Of a stretch of DNA of 12,205 nt, positions 1 to 7,644 are shown piece after piece (position 1 is the stretch's first letter; every line of letters starts with the position of its first letter). The position numbers were made by a program, and so were the translations under genes. Where the stretch lies: positions 1-12,205 of the forward strand of contig DUKF01000047.1 in the NCBI GenBank assembly GCA_013329455.1. The letters are read 5' to 3'. Under the pieces are notes generated by a model. It did no database searches, was not told where the DNA came from, and saw only the letters and a program-made list of their open reading frames with translations. This stretch comes from Methanotrichaceae archaeon. GTDB taxonomy: Archaea; Halobacteriota; Methanosarcinia; Methanotrichales; Methanotrichaceae.

Positions 1-1
1 C

Positions 2-3000
2 AACAACGCATCCGCCAACGGCACTGATCCCGGGAGCAGTCTCGTAGAGAACTTCAGCCTTCTGAATTTGGATACGAACTACACCGCTAGGATCGAGGTG
101 GAAAAGACTGCGAACAGGTCGACCGTCTTTGTGGGCGATTGGATCAACTATACCGTCTGGGTGAATAACACTGGAAACGTCAACCTCACGGGTGCCCAGG
201 CCACCGACAACTTGACCGGCCAGACCTGGAACCTGGGAACCCTGGCACCCGGCCAGAAGGTTCAGCGCTTCGCCCTTTACCAGGTGAAGCTGGCCGACCT
301 CTGCGAGCCCATCTTCAACAACGCATCCGCCAACGGCACCGATCCATGTGGGAGTCTTGTGGAGAACTTCAGCATCCTGAGCGTGGCTACGAACTACACC
401 GCGAGGATCGAGGTCGGAAAGATCGCTAACAGATCGACCGCCGAAATCGGTTCCTGGATCAACTACACAGTCTGGGTGAACAACACCGGAAACGTAAACC
501 TGACGGACGTTGTGGCCAGCGACAACCTGACCGGCCAGACCTGGAACCTGGGAACTCTCGTTCCAGGCCAGAAAGAGCAGCGGTTCGCTCTGTACCGGGT
601 CGAGGAGACGGATCTATGCAGACCTCTCGTCAACAACATATCTGCCAACGGAACCGGTCCATGTCCCGATTCAGATGTGGAGAACTCCAGCATCGCAATC
701 GTGGCCACGAACTACACTGCGAGGATCGAGGTCGACAAGATTGCGAACGTTTCAACAGTCGAGGTCGGTTCCTGGATCAATTACACAGTCTGGGTGAACA
801 ACACAGGAAACGTCAACCTGACAAACGCCCAGGCCCGTGACAACCTGACCGGTCAGATCTGGAACCTGGGAACTCTTGTTCCAGGCCAGAAAGAGCAGCG
901 GTTCGTTCTGTATCGTATCGGGGAGACTGATCTATGCAAACCTCTCGTCAACAACGTCACCGCCAACGGTTCAGACCCTTGCGACAATCTCATCGGAAAC
1001 TTCAGCATCGCGTCTGTCGAGACGACCTCCTCCTCTGGAGTCGAGGTGACGAAGACCGCGAACAGGTCTACAGTCGTTGGGGGCGATTGGATCAACTATA
1101 CCGTCTGGGTGAACAACACCGGGAACGTCAACCTGACGGATGTCCGGGCCCAGGATAACCTGACCGGCCAGATCTGGAATTTGGGAACTCTCGTTCCCGG
1201 CCAGAAGGAGCGACGTTTCGCCCTGTACAGGGTGGGGGAAGATGACTTGTGCGGATCTCTCGTCAACAACGTCACCGCCAACGGTACAGATCCTTGCGGA
1301 AATTTCGTCGAGAACTTCAGCATCGTCTCTGTGGACACGAACTACACGTCCAGGATCGAGGTGACGAAGACCGCGAACGTCTCGATCGCCAGAGTCGGCG
1401 ATCTTATTGGTTATTCCGTCTGGGTGAACAACACGGGGAACGTCAACCTCACAAACGTCCAGGCCAGCGACAATCTGACAGGTGAGCTCTGGAATCTGGA
1501 TAGACTCGGCCCCGGGCAGAGCAAGACGCGGAGCTTTGAGTATAGGGTAAAGGAGACGGACCTTTGCAAACCCATCGTCAACAAAGTTGCGGCGAACGGT
1601 ACAGATCCTTGCGGAAATTTCGTCGAGAACTTCAGCATCGCTTCTGTGGATATGAACTTCACGGCGAGGATCGAGGTCAATAAGACCGCGAACACGTCGA
1701 CCGCTGGGGTCGGTTCCTGGATCAACTACACAGTTTGGGTGAACAACACCGGCGACATAAACCTCACGGGAGCCCAGGCACAGGACAACCTGACCGGAGA
1801 GACCTGGGGCCTGGGAACCCTTGCCCCTGGTCAGAGGGAGCAGCGTTCCGTCAAATATCAGGTGAAGGAGAAAGACCTATGCGGACCGCTGGTCAACAGG
1901 GTCACCGCCGGCGGGGTGGGTCTATGTTGCGGTCTCATCCAGAACTTCAGCACCGCTACCGTGACCACGCAATACGATCCCGGAATCGAGGTTAACAACA
2001 CCGCCAACGTCTCAAGGGTCGAGGTCGATGGTCGCGTAAATTACACAGTCAGGGTGAACAACACTGGAAATGTCAACCTGACGAACGTCCAGATCCACGA
2101 TGACCTCACGGAAGAGACGCTAGATCTTGGGACGATCCCGCCGGGCGATGTAAGCGTTCTGAGCTTCGAGTACAAGGTGCTGGAAAAGGACCTTTGCAAA
2201 CTTCTCGTCAATAACGTCACCGCCAACGGCACCGATCCCTGTGGTGGTCTTCACCAGGACTCAAGCATCGCCACGGTGGAGACGAACTACTCCGCCGCAA
2301 TCGAGGTCAACAAGACGGCGGACGCTGATTCAGCAGAGGTGCGGTCGATCGTCACATACACCATCGTGGTGAATAACAGTGGAAACGTCAACCTGACTGA
2401 CCTTCAGATCCACGACAACCTCACAAAGGACCTCTGGAAGGTGGCGGTGCTCGGACCCGGGATGAATCAAAGTTTCACCGCTGAATATCTGGTCAAGGAA
2501 AGCGATCTACGCAAACTTCTCGTCAACACCGTCACCGCCAACGGCACCGACCCCTGCGGAGGCGTTGTGGGACCTGCAACCGATACGGTGAAGGTGAACA
2601 CCACAATGAGCCCCTCACTCAACGTCACAATGGCCGCCAACTTCACTGGATCGGTGGTTCTTGGAGACGTCGTCGGCTACAACATAACGATGGGTAACGA
2701 CGGGAACGTCAACCTGACAGACGTCCAGATCCGCGACAACCTCACGGGTGAGTCCTGGTGGGCGAAAGATCCTCTGGGCCCCGGTGAATCTGAGACCTTC
2801 GAAACCGCTTACAAGGTTACAGTGCTGGACGTCGCCAGGGGCAAGGTCGTGAACAACGCCTCAGTTAACGGGACCGATCCCCGCGGCGGGGAGGTGGGGC
2901 CGGTAGAGGCGAGCTTGACCCTTGATGTCGTCCCAGAGCTGAACGTCACCAAGAAGGCCGACAAGGAGATCGTTAAGCGCGGCGAGATGATCGCCTACAA

Positions 3001-5185
3001 TATCACAATCTGCAATTATGGAATAAGCCCCGTGACCAACGTCCTGGTAAGGGACGTCTTCACCCGGCATGTCGAGTTCGTCTCGGCTTCGCCGATGCCC
3101 GGTCCCGATGGAGTCTGGCGTTTCGCCGTCATACCAGGGCAAAGCTGCGTATCGATCATCCTGGTCGTAAAGGTTCCCAAGCAGGATCTCGAGTTTGGGA
3201 TGGATCAGGCCGTATCAGGAGACGGGTTCGTCAACGTCGCCAGCGACTACTCGACGACGCTCCAGCCTTACGTCATAAGAAACGAGGTCCGCGTCGTTTC
3301 GGACGAGACCGTCCGAGAGTTTTACGCCTCCGAAACGGTCTCGGTTCTGGGCGATCCTGGGACTGAGCTCTCCACCCGAGAGCACGGTTCTGGCCTTTAT
3401 GAGAGCGAGGAGCAGGTCCAGCTTCTGACGAAGAACAAGTCGATCTCGATGGAGAAAGACATGGCCGCCATCTACGCTCCGACGACTCTCGGCCTCTACA
3501 ACAACAGGACAGCAACCTACTCTTCTAAATGGACCGAGGAGGCAAAGGCCAAAAACCGGGTGACAGGAGCCACCATGACCGAGTCCTACCGGTACGCGAC
3601 ATCGATCGACCGCGAGTCGAGGATGATGCTCGACGAGAACGAGTCGGCGATGGAGGTCAATTCCGAGTTCGACGGCATGGGCCACATAGGCTTCCTCAAA
3701 ATGCCCACAAACTCAACGCCTGGGGTAACCCCGATCTTCGAGGCTCGTGAAGATTACACTGGCAGCTTCAAGATCCTTGAGAAGGTCGACGAGTACGGAT
3801 CGAGCGTCTCCTCCGAGAAGGCGACCTCCGGCGAGGGTTTCGTCGCCGTCGACAAGCGCGTCGGCGACAGCCAGAGGAGCTACGAGTCTGGAACGGGAAC
3901 CTACGACTCTGAAGAGCTGATCGAGACGAACACAAACTACATCGCAAAAGACATCGGTCTCATCTACGCGCCGATGAACCAGAGCCTCACCGACGACGTC
4001 TCGATAGACGCTTCCCAGAAGTGGAAGGAAGGTATGTACTCGAAGGTCAGGAACACGAGCTTCATCGGTGAGGAGTACACTGGTGTGACCGAGCTCGACA
4101 AGGAGACGGTGGCCCTCGGCCTCAACGAGATGGACACCGAGGCCGAGTTTTCAGGGAAGGCAAGGTACAGAGCCGTTTTAAGAGACGAGGTTGACTTAGA
4201 CGAGCAGTACGAGGGCGACTATTCCATCGAGAGGAAGATCCTCTTCACCGGGATTCCCAAGTACGATCGTCCTCACCTGACCGTCGTCAAGAACGGATCG
4301 TTCCACAAGGAGACGATATTCGATGCCAAGGATACGACCCTGGCCGGCGAAAGCCGTGACAAGGTGATCACCGTTGCCACCTACATCATAACCGTGGAAA
4401 ACGACGGCAACAGGGCGCTTGGGCCGATTTACGTCAAAGACTTATTCCCGCCGAAGGCGGTGTACATCAACTCCTCGGTGAGGCCCACCGAGCTGACCGA
4501 AACGTACGCCAACTGGACCCTCACCCATCTTGCCATCGGTGATGTCTCCACTATCGTTCTTAACCTGGACGTGACGAAACACGTTCCTGCAGAATTGGTG
4601 AACAGAGTCGAGGTCTGCGGCGGGTACAACGGCGACGAATGGGTCTGTGCATCGAACTTCACCGCCGTCGAGAAGGAGTGGCTCGCATGCTGCCTCAACG
4701 AGAACGTCTCCGTGACGAAGACGGCAGAGGTTGACGAGATGAATTCCAGTGTCGTATGGTACAAGATCGACGTCGTCAACATGGATGACGTGACCAGGGT
4801 TGCCACGGTGACCGATTCGTTGCCAGCAGGCATGGCCCTCATCGACTCGATGGTTCCCTTCGCATCGTACGAGAAGAACACCGTCACCTGGAATTTGGTC
4901 GAGATCGAGCCGTTCGAGACGGTGACGATCGCATACAGGGTCAAAGTCTCCTGGCCGGGCAGGTTCGTCAACAGCGTCGAGGTGGACGCAAGGTCTGTCG
5001 ACGGGCAGATCGTCCAGCCGGTCTATGCAAACTCAGTCGTCGAAGTTGGCGAGGTCCAGGAATGCGGGACCTCGTCATGCACCGGGTGGAGCCCACCGAA
5101 CTGGGACTTCGAGTACGTAGGCTACCCAGCGGAGCTGACCTGCAACGAGATGACCTGCGAAGAAAAATGCGGCCTTGCGCTCTGA
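2..5185 (+). CDS. Giant DUF11-repeat cell-surface protein, 5' end outside the window
   Basis: The frame is already open at base 2 and encodes the end of a repeat (NNASANGTDP), so the TTG at 68 is not the start; 1,727 residues are visible. It begins with at least eight tandem modules of about 105 residues (71-2596), each with INYTVWVNNTGNVNLT, DNLTG and NGTDPC motifs. Two diverged modules (2597-3200), a duplicated unrecognised region (about 3206-4252), two further DUF11-like modules (about 4277-4690 and 4700-5055) and a tail with five Cys (5056-5185) follow. The modules resemble DUF11/TIGR01451 beta-sandwich repeats of archaeal and bacterial surface proteins. Each typical repeat has about nine N-X-S/T sequons and two Cys, which suggests a heavily N-glycosylated, disulfide-stabilised exported protein. 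The C-terminus shows no transmembrane helix and no PGF-CTERM-like signal. The signal peptide would lie upstream of the window. An envelope, sheath or adhesion role is inferred. Confidence 0.85.
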   Translation, partial: NNASANGTDPGSSLVENFSLLNLDTNYTARIEVEKTANRSTVFVGDWINYTVWVNNTGNVNLTGAQATDNLTGQTWNLGTLAPGQKVQRFALYQVKLADLCEPIFNNASANGTDPCGSLVENFSILSVATNYTARIEVGKIANRSTAEIGSWINYTVWVNNTGNVNLTDVVASDNLTGQTWNLGTLVPGQKEQRFALYRVEETDLCRPLVNNISANGTGPCPDSDVENSSIAIVATNYTARIEVDKIANVSTVEVGSWINYTVWVNNTGNVNLTNAQARDNLTGQIWNLGTLVPGQKEQRFVLYRIGETDLCKPLVNNVTANGSDPCDNLIGNFSIASVETTSSSGVEVTKTANRSTVVGGDWINYTVWVNNTGNVNLTDVRAQDNLTGQIWNLGTLVPGQKERRFALYRVGEDDLCGSLVNNVTANGTDPCGNFVENFSIVSVDTNYTSRIEVTKTANVSIARVGDLIGYSVWVNNTGNVNLTNVQASDNLTGELWNLDRLGPGQSKTRSFEYRVKETDLCKPIVNKVAANGTDPCGNFVENFSIASVDMNFTARIEVNKTANTSTAGVGSWINYTVWVNNTGDINLTGAQAQDNLTGETWGLGTLAPGQREQRSVKYQVKEKDLCGPLVNRVTAGGVGLCCGLIQNFSTATVTTQYDPGIEVNNTANVSRVEVDGRVNYTVRVNNTGNVNLTNVQIHDDLTEETLDLGTIPPGDVSVLSFEYKVLEKDLCKLLVNNVTANGTDPCGGLHQDSSIATVETNYSAAIEVNKTADADSAEVRSIVTYTIVVNNSGNVNLTDLQIHDNLTKDLWKVAVLGPGMNQSFTAEYLVKESDLRKLLVNTVTANGTDPCGGVVGPATDTVKVNTTMSPSLNVTMAANFTGSVVLGDVVGYNITMGNDGNVNLTDVQIRDNLTGESWWAKDPLGPGESETFETAYKVTVLDVARGKVVNNASVNGTDPRGGEVGPVEASLTLDVVPELNVTKKADKEIVKRGEMIAYNITICNYGISPVTNVLVRDVFTRHVEFVSASPMPGPDGVWRFAVIPGQSCVSIILVVKVPKQDLEFGMDQAVSGDGFVNVASDYSTTLQPYVIRNEVRVVSDETVREFYASETVSVLGDPGTELSTREHGSGLYESEEQVQLLTKNKSISMEKDMAAIYAPTTLGLYNNRTATYSSKWTEEAKAKNRVTGATMTESYRYATSIDRESRMMLDENESAMEVNSEFDGMGHIGFLKMPTNSTPGVTPIFEAREDYTGSFKILEKVDEYGSSVSSEKATSGEGFVAVDKRVGDSQRSYESGTGTYDSEELIETNTNYIAKDIGLIYAPMNQSLTDDVSIDASQKWKEGMYSKVRNTSFIGEEYTGVTELDKETVALGLNEMDTEAEFSGKARYRAVLRDEVDLDEQYEGDYSIERKILFTGIPKYDRPHLTVVKNGSFHKETIFDAKDTTLAGESRDKVITVATYIITVENDGNRALGPIYVKDLFPPKAVYINSSVRPTELTETYANWTLTHLAIGDVSTIVLNLDVTKHVPAELVNRVEVCGGYNGDEWVCASNFTAVEKEWLACCLNENVSVTKTAEVDEMNSSVVWYKIDVVNMDDVTRVATVTDSLPAGMALIDSMVPFASYEKNTVTWNLVEIEPFETVTIAYRVKVSWPGRFVNSVEVDARSVDGQIVQPVYANSVVEVGEVQECGTSSCTGWSPPNWDFEYVGYPAELTCNEMTCEEKCGLAL
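71..2596 (+). repeat. Eight tandem repeats of about 315 bp (105 codons) in the surface protein
   Basis: Copies begin near 71, 386, 704, 1019, 1334, 1649, 1964 and 2279. Spacing is 315 bp except copies 2 and 8, which are one codon longer. The end of another copy occupies 2-70, so the array continues upstream. Each copy starts with a TNYTARIEV-like strand, then INYTVWVNNTGNVNLT, DNLTG, WNLGTL-PGQ, DLC, NGTDPC and ENFSI. Copies 7 and 8 are more diverged, and the modules after 2597 keep the fold motifs but not the length or the cysteines. The even spacing is why several reverse-strand reading frames recur along this stretch; they are shadows. Confidence 0.93.
3386..4252 (+). repeat. Duplicated unrecognised domain inside the surface protein
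   Basis: Two related segments, 3386-3787 and 3890-4252, start 504 bp (168 codons) apart. Both open with G(S/T)G-Y-SEE, continue to a K-D-IYAP motif and a K-W-E motif about 20 residues later, then an E-(S/T)-LD/ID-E stretch, and close with Y-G-(S/Y)-KIL. Each is preceded by SG(D/E)GFV (from about 3215 and 3821), with about 50 extra residues in the first copy, so the duplicated unit is probably longer. The composition is charged and Tyr/Ser/Glu rich, unlike the Asn/Thr-rich repeats upstream. I do not recognise the family. Confidence 0.7.
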
Positions 5186-5211
5186 AAGGGGCGTTCGGCT
5201 CTCCCGCCTCA

Positions 5212-5233
5212 TTTTTTCTCATCTCGTCTTTTT
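5212..5233 (+). terminator. Probable T-tract terminator of the surface protein gene
   Basis: Six T at 5212-5217 and five T at 5229-5233 lie 27-48 bases past the stop codon in a pyrimidine-rich stretch. Archaeal RNA polymerase stops at such T-runs without needing a hairpin. The next promoter starts just downstream, which fits. Confidence 0.55.
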
Positions 5234-5244
5234 GGGTCTCTTCA

Positions 5245-5260
5245 GAGGAAAGCCATATAG
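5245..5260 (+). promoter_or_regulatory. Putative BRE/TATA element for the hacB operon
   Basis: A purine-rich BRE-like stretch (GAGGAAAG) is followed by CCATATAG, with ATATA at 5255-5259. The hacB ATG at 5285 is about 28 bases downstream, where archaeal transcription normally starts. The mRNA would therefore be leaderless or nearly so, in line with the lack of a well-placed ribosome binding site before 5285. Confidence 0.5.
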
Positions 5261-5284
5261 CGTTGCAGGTTGAACTCTTCGTCC

Positions 5285-5767
5285 ATGATCAGAGGTAAGG
5301 CATGGGTCTATGGGGACGACGTGGACACCGACGTCATAATCCCCGGTCCCTACCTCAGGACCAAGGACCTGAAGCAGCTGGCCTGCCACGCCATGGAGGG
5401 TCTGGACCCAGAATTCGCCAAGAGGGTGTTGCCCGGGGACGTTATCGTTGCGGGGAGCAACTTCGGCTGCGGCTCATCCAGGGAGCAGGCGCCTCTGGCC
5501 CTCCGGGAAGCTGGTGTGGCCTGCGTTGTGGCGCGGTCTTTTGCGAGGATATTCTACAGGAACGCCATAAACGTCGGCTTGGCCGTGGTTGAGGCCGATG
5601 TGGAATGCCAGGAGGGCGACGAGGTGGAGGTGGATCTTGCACGGGGAACGGTGACCGTCGGGGAGAAGACCTTCATGGGCACGAGGCTTCCGGACTTCCT
5701 TTTGGAGATCCTCCAGGACGGAGGGCTCGTTGCTCACAGGAGAAGAGAGAAGGAAGGAGCGCTTTGA
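5285..5767 (+). CDS. hacB: Homoaconitase small subunit (aconitase-family swivel domain)
   Basis: This 160-residue protein is the small subunit of an isopropylmalate isomerase/homoaconitase enzyme, which isomerises (homo)citrate-type acids with a large [4Fe-4S] subunit that is not in this window. It opens with [20 protein letters not shown] and has the family [14 protein letters not shown] loop at residues 57-70. The specificity loop reads YLRT (residues 23-26); the Arg-Thr form is reported for methanogen homoaconitase HacB, whereas LeuD enzymes have a hydrophobic residue there. This favours the 2-oxosuberate branch of coenzyme B synthesis over leucine synthesis. ATG 5285 was chosen because it gives the family N-terminus and sits about 28 bases after the TATA element; the in-frame TTG at 5270 adds five atypical residues. 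It is first in an operon and overlaps the next gene by four bases. Confidence 0.85.
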   Translation: MIRGKAWVYGDDVDTDVIIPGPYLRTKDLKQLACHAMEGLDPEFAKRVLPGDVIVAGSNFGCGSSREQAPLALREAGVACVVARSFARIFYRNAINVGLAVVEADVECQEGDEVEVDLARGTVTVGEKTFMGTRLPDFLLEILQDGGLVAHRRREKEGAL

Positions 5768-6591
5768 TATTTCCTGACGATTACAAGTATGTGGGAACGG
5801 CCCTCGACGCCAGGCCGGGCGACCCCATCTACTTCTCCACCCGGTACCTGATCCACTTCGGAGACGAGATCACCATCTACACGGCCGAGACGGAGCCGGG
5901 GAAGGGGTTCATGCGGAAAGTTAGGTCGATGGAGCCGATCGCCAGCGGCGATGAGATCCTGGAATATCCAGAGAAGATCGACACTCGGAGCCGGGCAAAC
6001 CTTATCGAGCTGGCTTTTTCTCTATGCAAAGGCGGCGTGAACACCGTGATCTTCAAGGGACCCGACGAGCACGTCACCTTCGTCCACGAGCCGGACCTTT
6101 CAGCCATCACCGAGATCGAAATCCTTGACGTCGTCCCGCCCCGACCATCCTGGCTGGTCTGCGTAATCGAGAATCTGGAGACGGCCGGAGTTCTGGGAGA
6201 TCTGACCCTGAAGTTCAAAAGCAGGGTTCTCGACCTTCGCCGATACGAGGATGAGGACGTCTACTTCCCCTGCACCGCCTCGGGCCTGGGACGGTCTCTG
6301 GACTCGGACAGGGTCGAGATCGCAAATCCCCTGATCGTGGGCTGTGAGGTCTCAAGGGAGGTCTTCAGGGACATGTACCCGGGAAAAGAGCACAGGTTTT
6401 TGAACACCTGCCCTCTCTCAAACGATGTTTTGGCACCGAAGGGGCCTTTCATCACAAGGTGCTGCAAGTCCGAGCGCAGCGGGATCACCAGGTCCAAAGG
6501 TCACCTTGGAGTCGTGGTCCACTGGGGCGATGGTGCCCCCAAAATTGCGGAGGCGATAAGATGTCTGGCAGAGGAGCTGAAAAGAGAGTAG
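5764..6591 (+). CDS. Conserved-looking protein of unknown function, between hacB and aksF
   Basis: I do not recognise a characterised family; it may belong to an archaeal DUF such as DUF7714, which is a weak recollection. The start is taken as TTG at 5764. It overlaps the hacB stop as TTGA, follows a strong AAGGAAGGAG site four bases upstream and gives a 275-residue product starting [13 protein letters not shown]. The frame is open further upstream, but that part lies inside hacB. The protein appears soluble: no signal peptide or membrane helix is seen. The C-terminal half is Cys rich (170, 194, 216, 233, 234, 267), with a [10 protein letters not shown] motif at 169-178, a [17 protein letters not shown] segment and an adjacent CC pair. 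Such spacing could bind a metal or cluster, but that is inference. The 3' end overlaps aksF by 31 bases, implying translational coupling. Confidence 0.85.
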   Translation: MIFPDDYKYVGTALDARPGDPIYFSTRYLIHFGDEITIYTAETEPGKGFMRKVRSMEPIASGDEILEYPEKIDTRSRANLIELAFSLCKGGVNTVIFKGPDEHVTFVHEPDLSAITEIEILDVVPPRPSWLVCVIENLETAGVLGDLTLKFKSRVLDLRRYEDEDVYFPCTASGLGRSLDSDRVEIANPLIVGCEVSREVFRDMYPGKEHRFLNTCPLSNDVLAPKGPFITRCCKSERSGITRSKGHLGVVVHWGDGAPKIAEAIRCLAEELKRE

Positions 6592-7547
6592 CTTTGGTCA
6601 AAGGGGATGGCGTGGGGCCGGAGGTCATCGACGGGGCCCTCGCCGTCCTGGATGCTGCGGGTGCGGACCTGGAGTTCGTTCCCGTGGAGCTTGGTTACGG
6701 CCGGTGGAAGAGGACGGGAAAAGCGATGGCCGAAGAGGACCTGGACCTCATCAAGACCTGCTACTGCGTTCTCTTCGGTTCTATCACAACGCCACCGGAT
6801 CCCGACTACAAAAGCGTCCTTCTCACCTTGAGAAAGGAGCTGGACCTCTACGCCAACATCAGGCCTTTCAAAACTCAGGACCTCGACTTTGTGATCGTGA
6901 GGGAGAACACCGAGGGGATGTACTCGGGGGTCGAGAAGCTGGACGAGGAGGAGGCGACGACTTTGAGGGTGATAACCCTCCGGGGCTCTCTTCGGATCGC
7001 GGAGAAGGCCTGCCAGATCGCTTCAGACAGGGAAAAGCTCGCCATCGTCCACAAGTCCAACGTTCTCAAGAGCGACACCCTATTCTTGCGGATATGCAGG
7101 GAGACGGCTCACCGGTGGGACGTGCCCTTCGAAGACATGCTCGTTGACGCCGCCGCCTACAACCTGGTCAGAAACCCCAAGAGGTTCGATGTGATCGTGA
7201 CCACAAACCTCTTCGGAGACATCCTCAGCGACGAGGCTGCGGCCGTCATCGGGGGCCTGGGCCTTTGTCCCAGCGCAAACCTCGGCGGGAAGTACGCCCT
7301 CTTCGAGCCGATCCACGGCTCGGCCCCCGACATCGCGGGACGGGGGATCGCAAACCCCATCGGTGCCATCAGGAGTGCAGCCATGATGCTGGAGTGGTTC
7401 GGAGACGTCGGGAAGGCGAGGATGATCGAGGAGGCTGTGGAGTGGACCCTTGTCCAGAAGGTTGCAACGCCGGACCTGGGCGGGAACAGCTCCACCAGAG
7501 AGGTCGCAGAGGCGATCGCAAAAAGGCTGGCTTTGTCAGATCGATAG
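6561..7547 (+). CDS. aksF: Isocitrate/isopropylmalate-type dehydrogenase, probably homoisocitrate dehydrogenase AksF
   Basis: This 328-residue cytosolic enzyme of the beta-decarboxylating dehydrogenase family oxidises and decarboxylates a 2-hydroxy-acid with a neighbouring carboxylate, normally with NAD(P). It has the N-terminal KGDGVGPEV loop (14-22), substrate Arg residues in [14 protein letters not shown] (R91, R101) and RENTEG (R114), catalytic-type K165 in HKSNVLKSD, metal-binding D196, D220 and D224 in the VDAAAYN and [11 protein letters not shown] motifs, and the HGSAPDIAG cofactor loop. YKS-LLTLRK-LYAN-RP resembles methanogen AksF more than typical LeuB. Together with a HacB-type neighbour this suggests chain elongation to 2-oxosuberate for coenzyme B. 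LeuB remains possible. ATG 6561 follows GGAGG with seven bases between; upstream residues in this frame do not look like the family. Confidence 0.8.
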   Translation: MSGRGAEKRVALVKGDGVGPEVIDGALAVLDAAGADLEFVPVELGYGRWKRTGKAMAEEDLDLIKTCYCVLFGSITTPPDPDYKSVLLTLRKELDLYANIRPFKTQDLDFVIVRENTEGMYSGVEKLDEEEATTLRVITLRGSLRIAEKACQIASDREKLAIVHKSNVLKSDTLFLRICRETAHRWDVPFEDMLVDAAAYNLVRNPKRFDVIVTTNLFGDILSDEAAAVIGGLGLCPSANLGGKYALFEPIHGSAPDIAGRGIANPIGAIRSAAMMLEWFGDVGKARMIEEAVEWTLVQKVATPDLGGNSSTREVAEAIAKRLALSDR

Positions 7548-7589
7548 CGGATCTCGGAAGGTGCGGTCATCTGGGGGGCTTCGAGGTTG

Positions 7590-7616
7590 GATGGTGATGA
7601 TGATGATGATGATGAT
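7590..7616 (+). repeat. (GAT)n trinucleotide tract before the HD-domain gene
   Basis: GAT GGT is followed by seven perfect GAT units. Read in the HD gene's frame from a TTG at 7587 it would encode an Asp run; one frame over it reads as consecutive ATG codons. It lies in the gap after aksF. Change in unit number would not shift either frame. Confidence 0.9.
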
Positions 7617-7644
7617 GGCAAGCTCATTGAGCAGGTGTCGATGA
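7591..7644 (+). other. Possible 17-codon leader ORF made of repeated ATG codons
   Basis: From ATG 7591 the tract reads M V M7 ASSLSRCR and ends at TGA 7642-7644. That stop overlaps the chosen ATG of the HD-domain gene (7641) as ATGA. A GAGG lies four bases before ATG 7591. The arrangement would allow termination-reinitiation coupling, but a chance product of the GAT tract is equally possible. Confidence 0.2.

Noticed and set aside
68..70. TTG at 68 as the start of the surface protein
   Set aside because: The frame is open back to base 2 and encodes the end of a preceding repeat, so the gene enters from outside the window.
463..1725. Series of open minus-strand frames (80-104 codons) opposite the repeats
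   Set aside because: They recur in step with the 315-bp repeat and are reverse-strand reflections of its codon pattern; no ribosome binding sites or family motifs.
3215..3685. 156-codon minus-strand frame
   Set aside because: It lies wholly inside the surface protein's duplicated domain and has no recognisable motifs; the plus-strand protein shows clear internal homology here.
4429..4971. 180-codon minus-strand frame
   Set aside because: It is antisense to two DUF11-like modules of the surface protein; long antisense frames are common in high-GC coding DNA, and no motifs were seen.
7157..7627. 156-codon minus-strand frame opposite aksF
   Set aside because: It begins in the GAT tract (giving a Ser run) and lies antisense to conserved AksF motifs.
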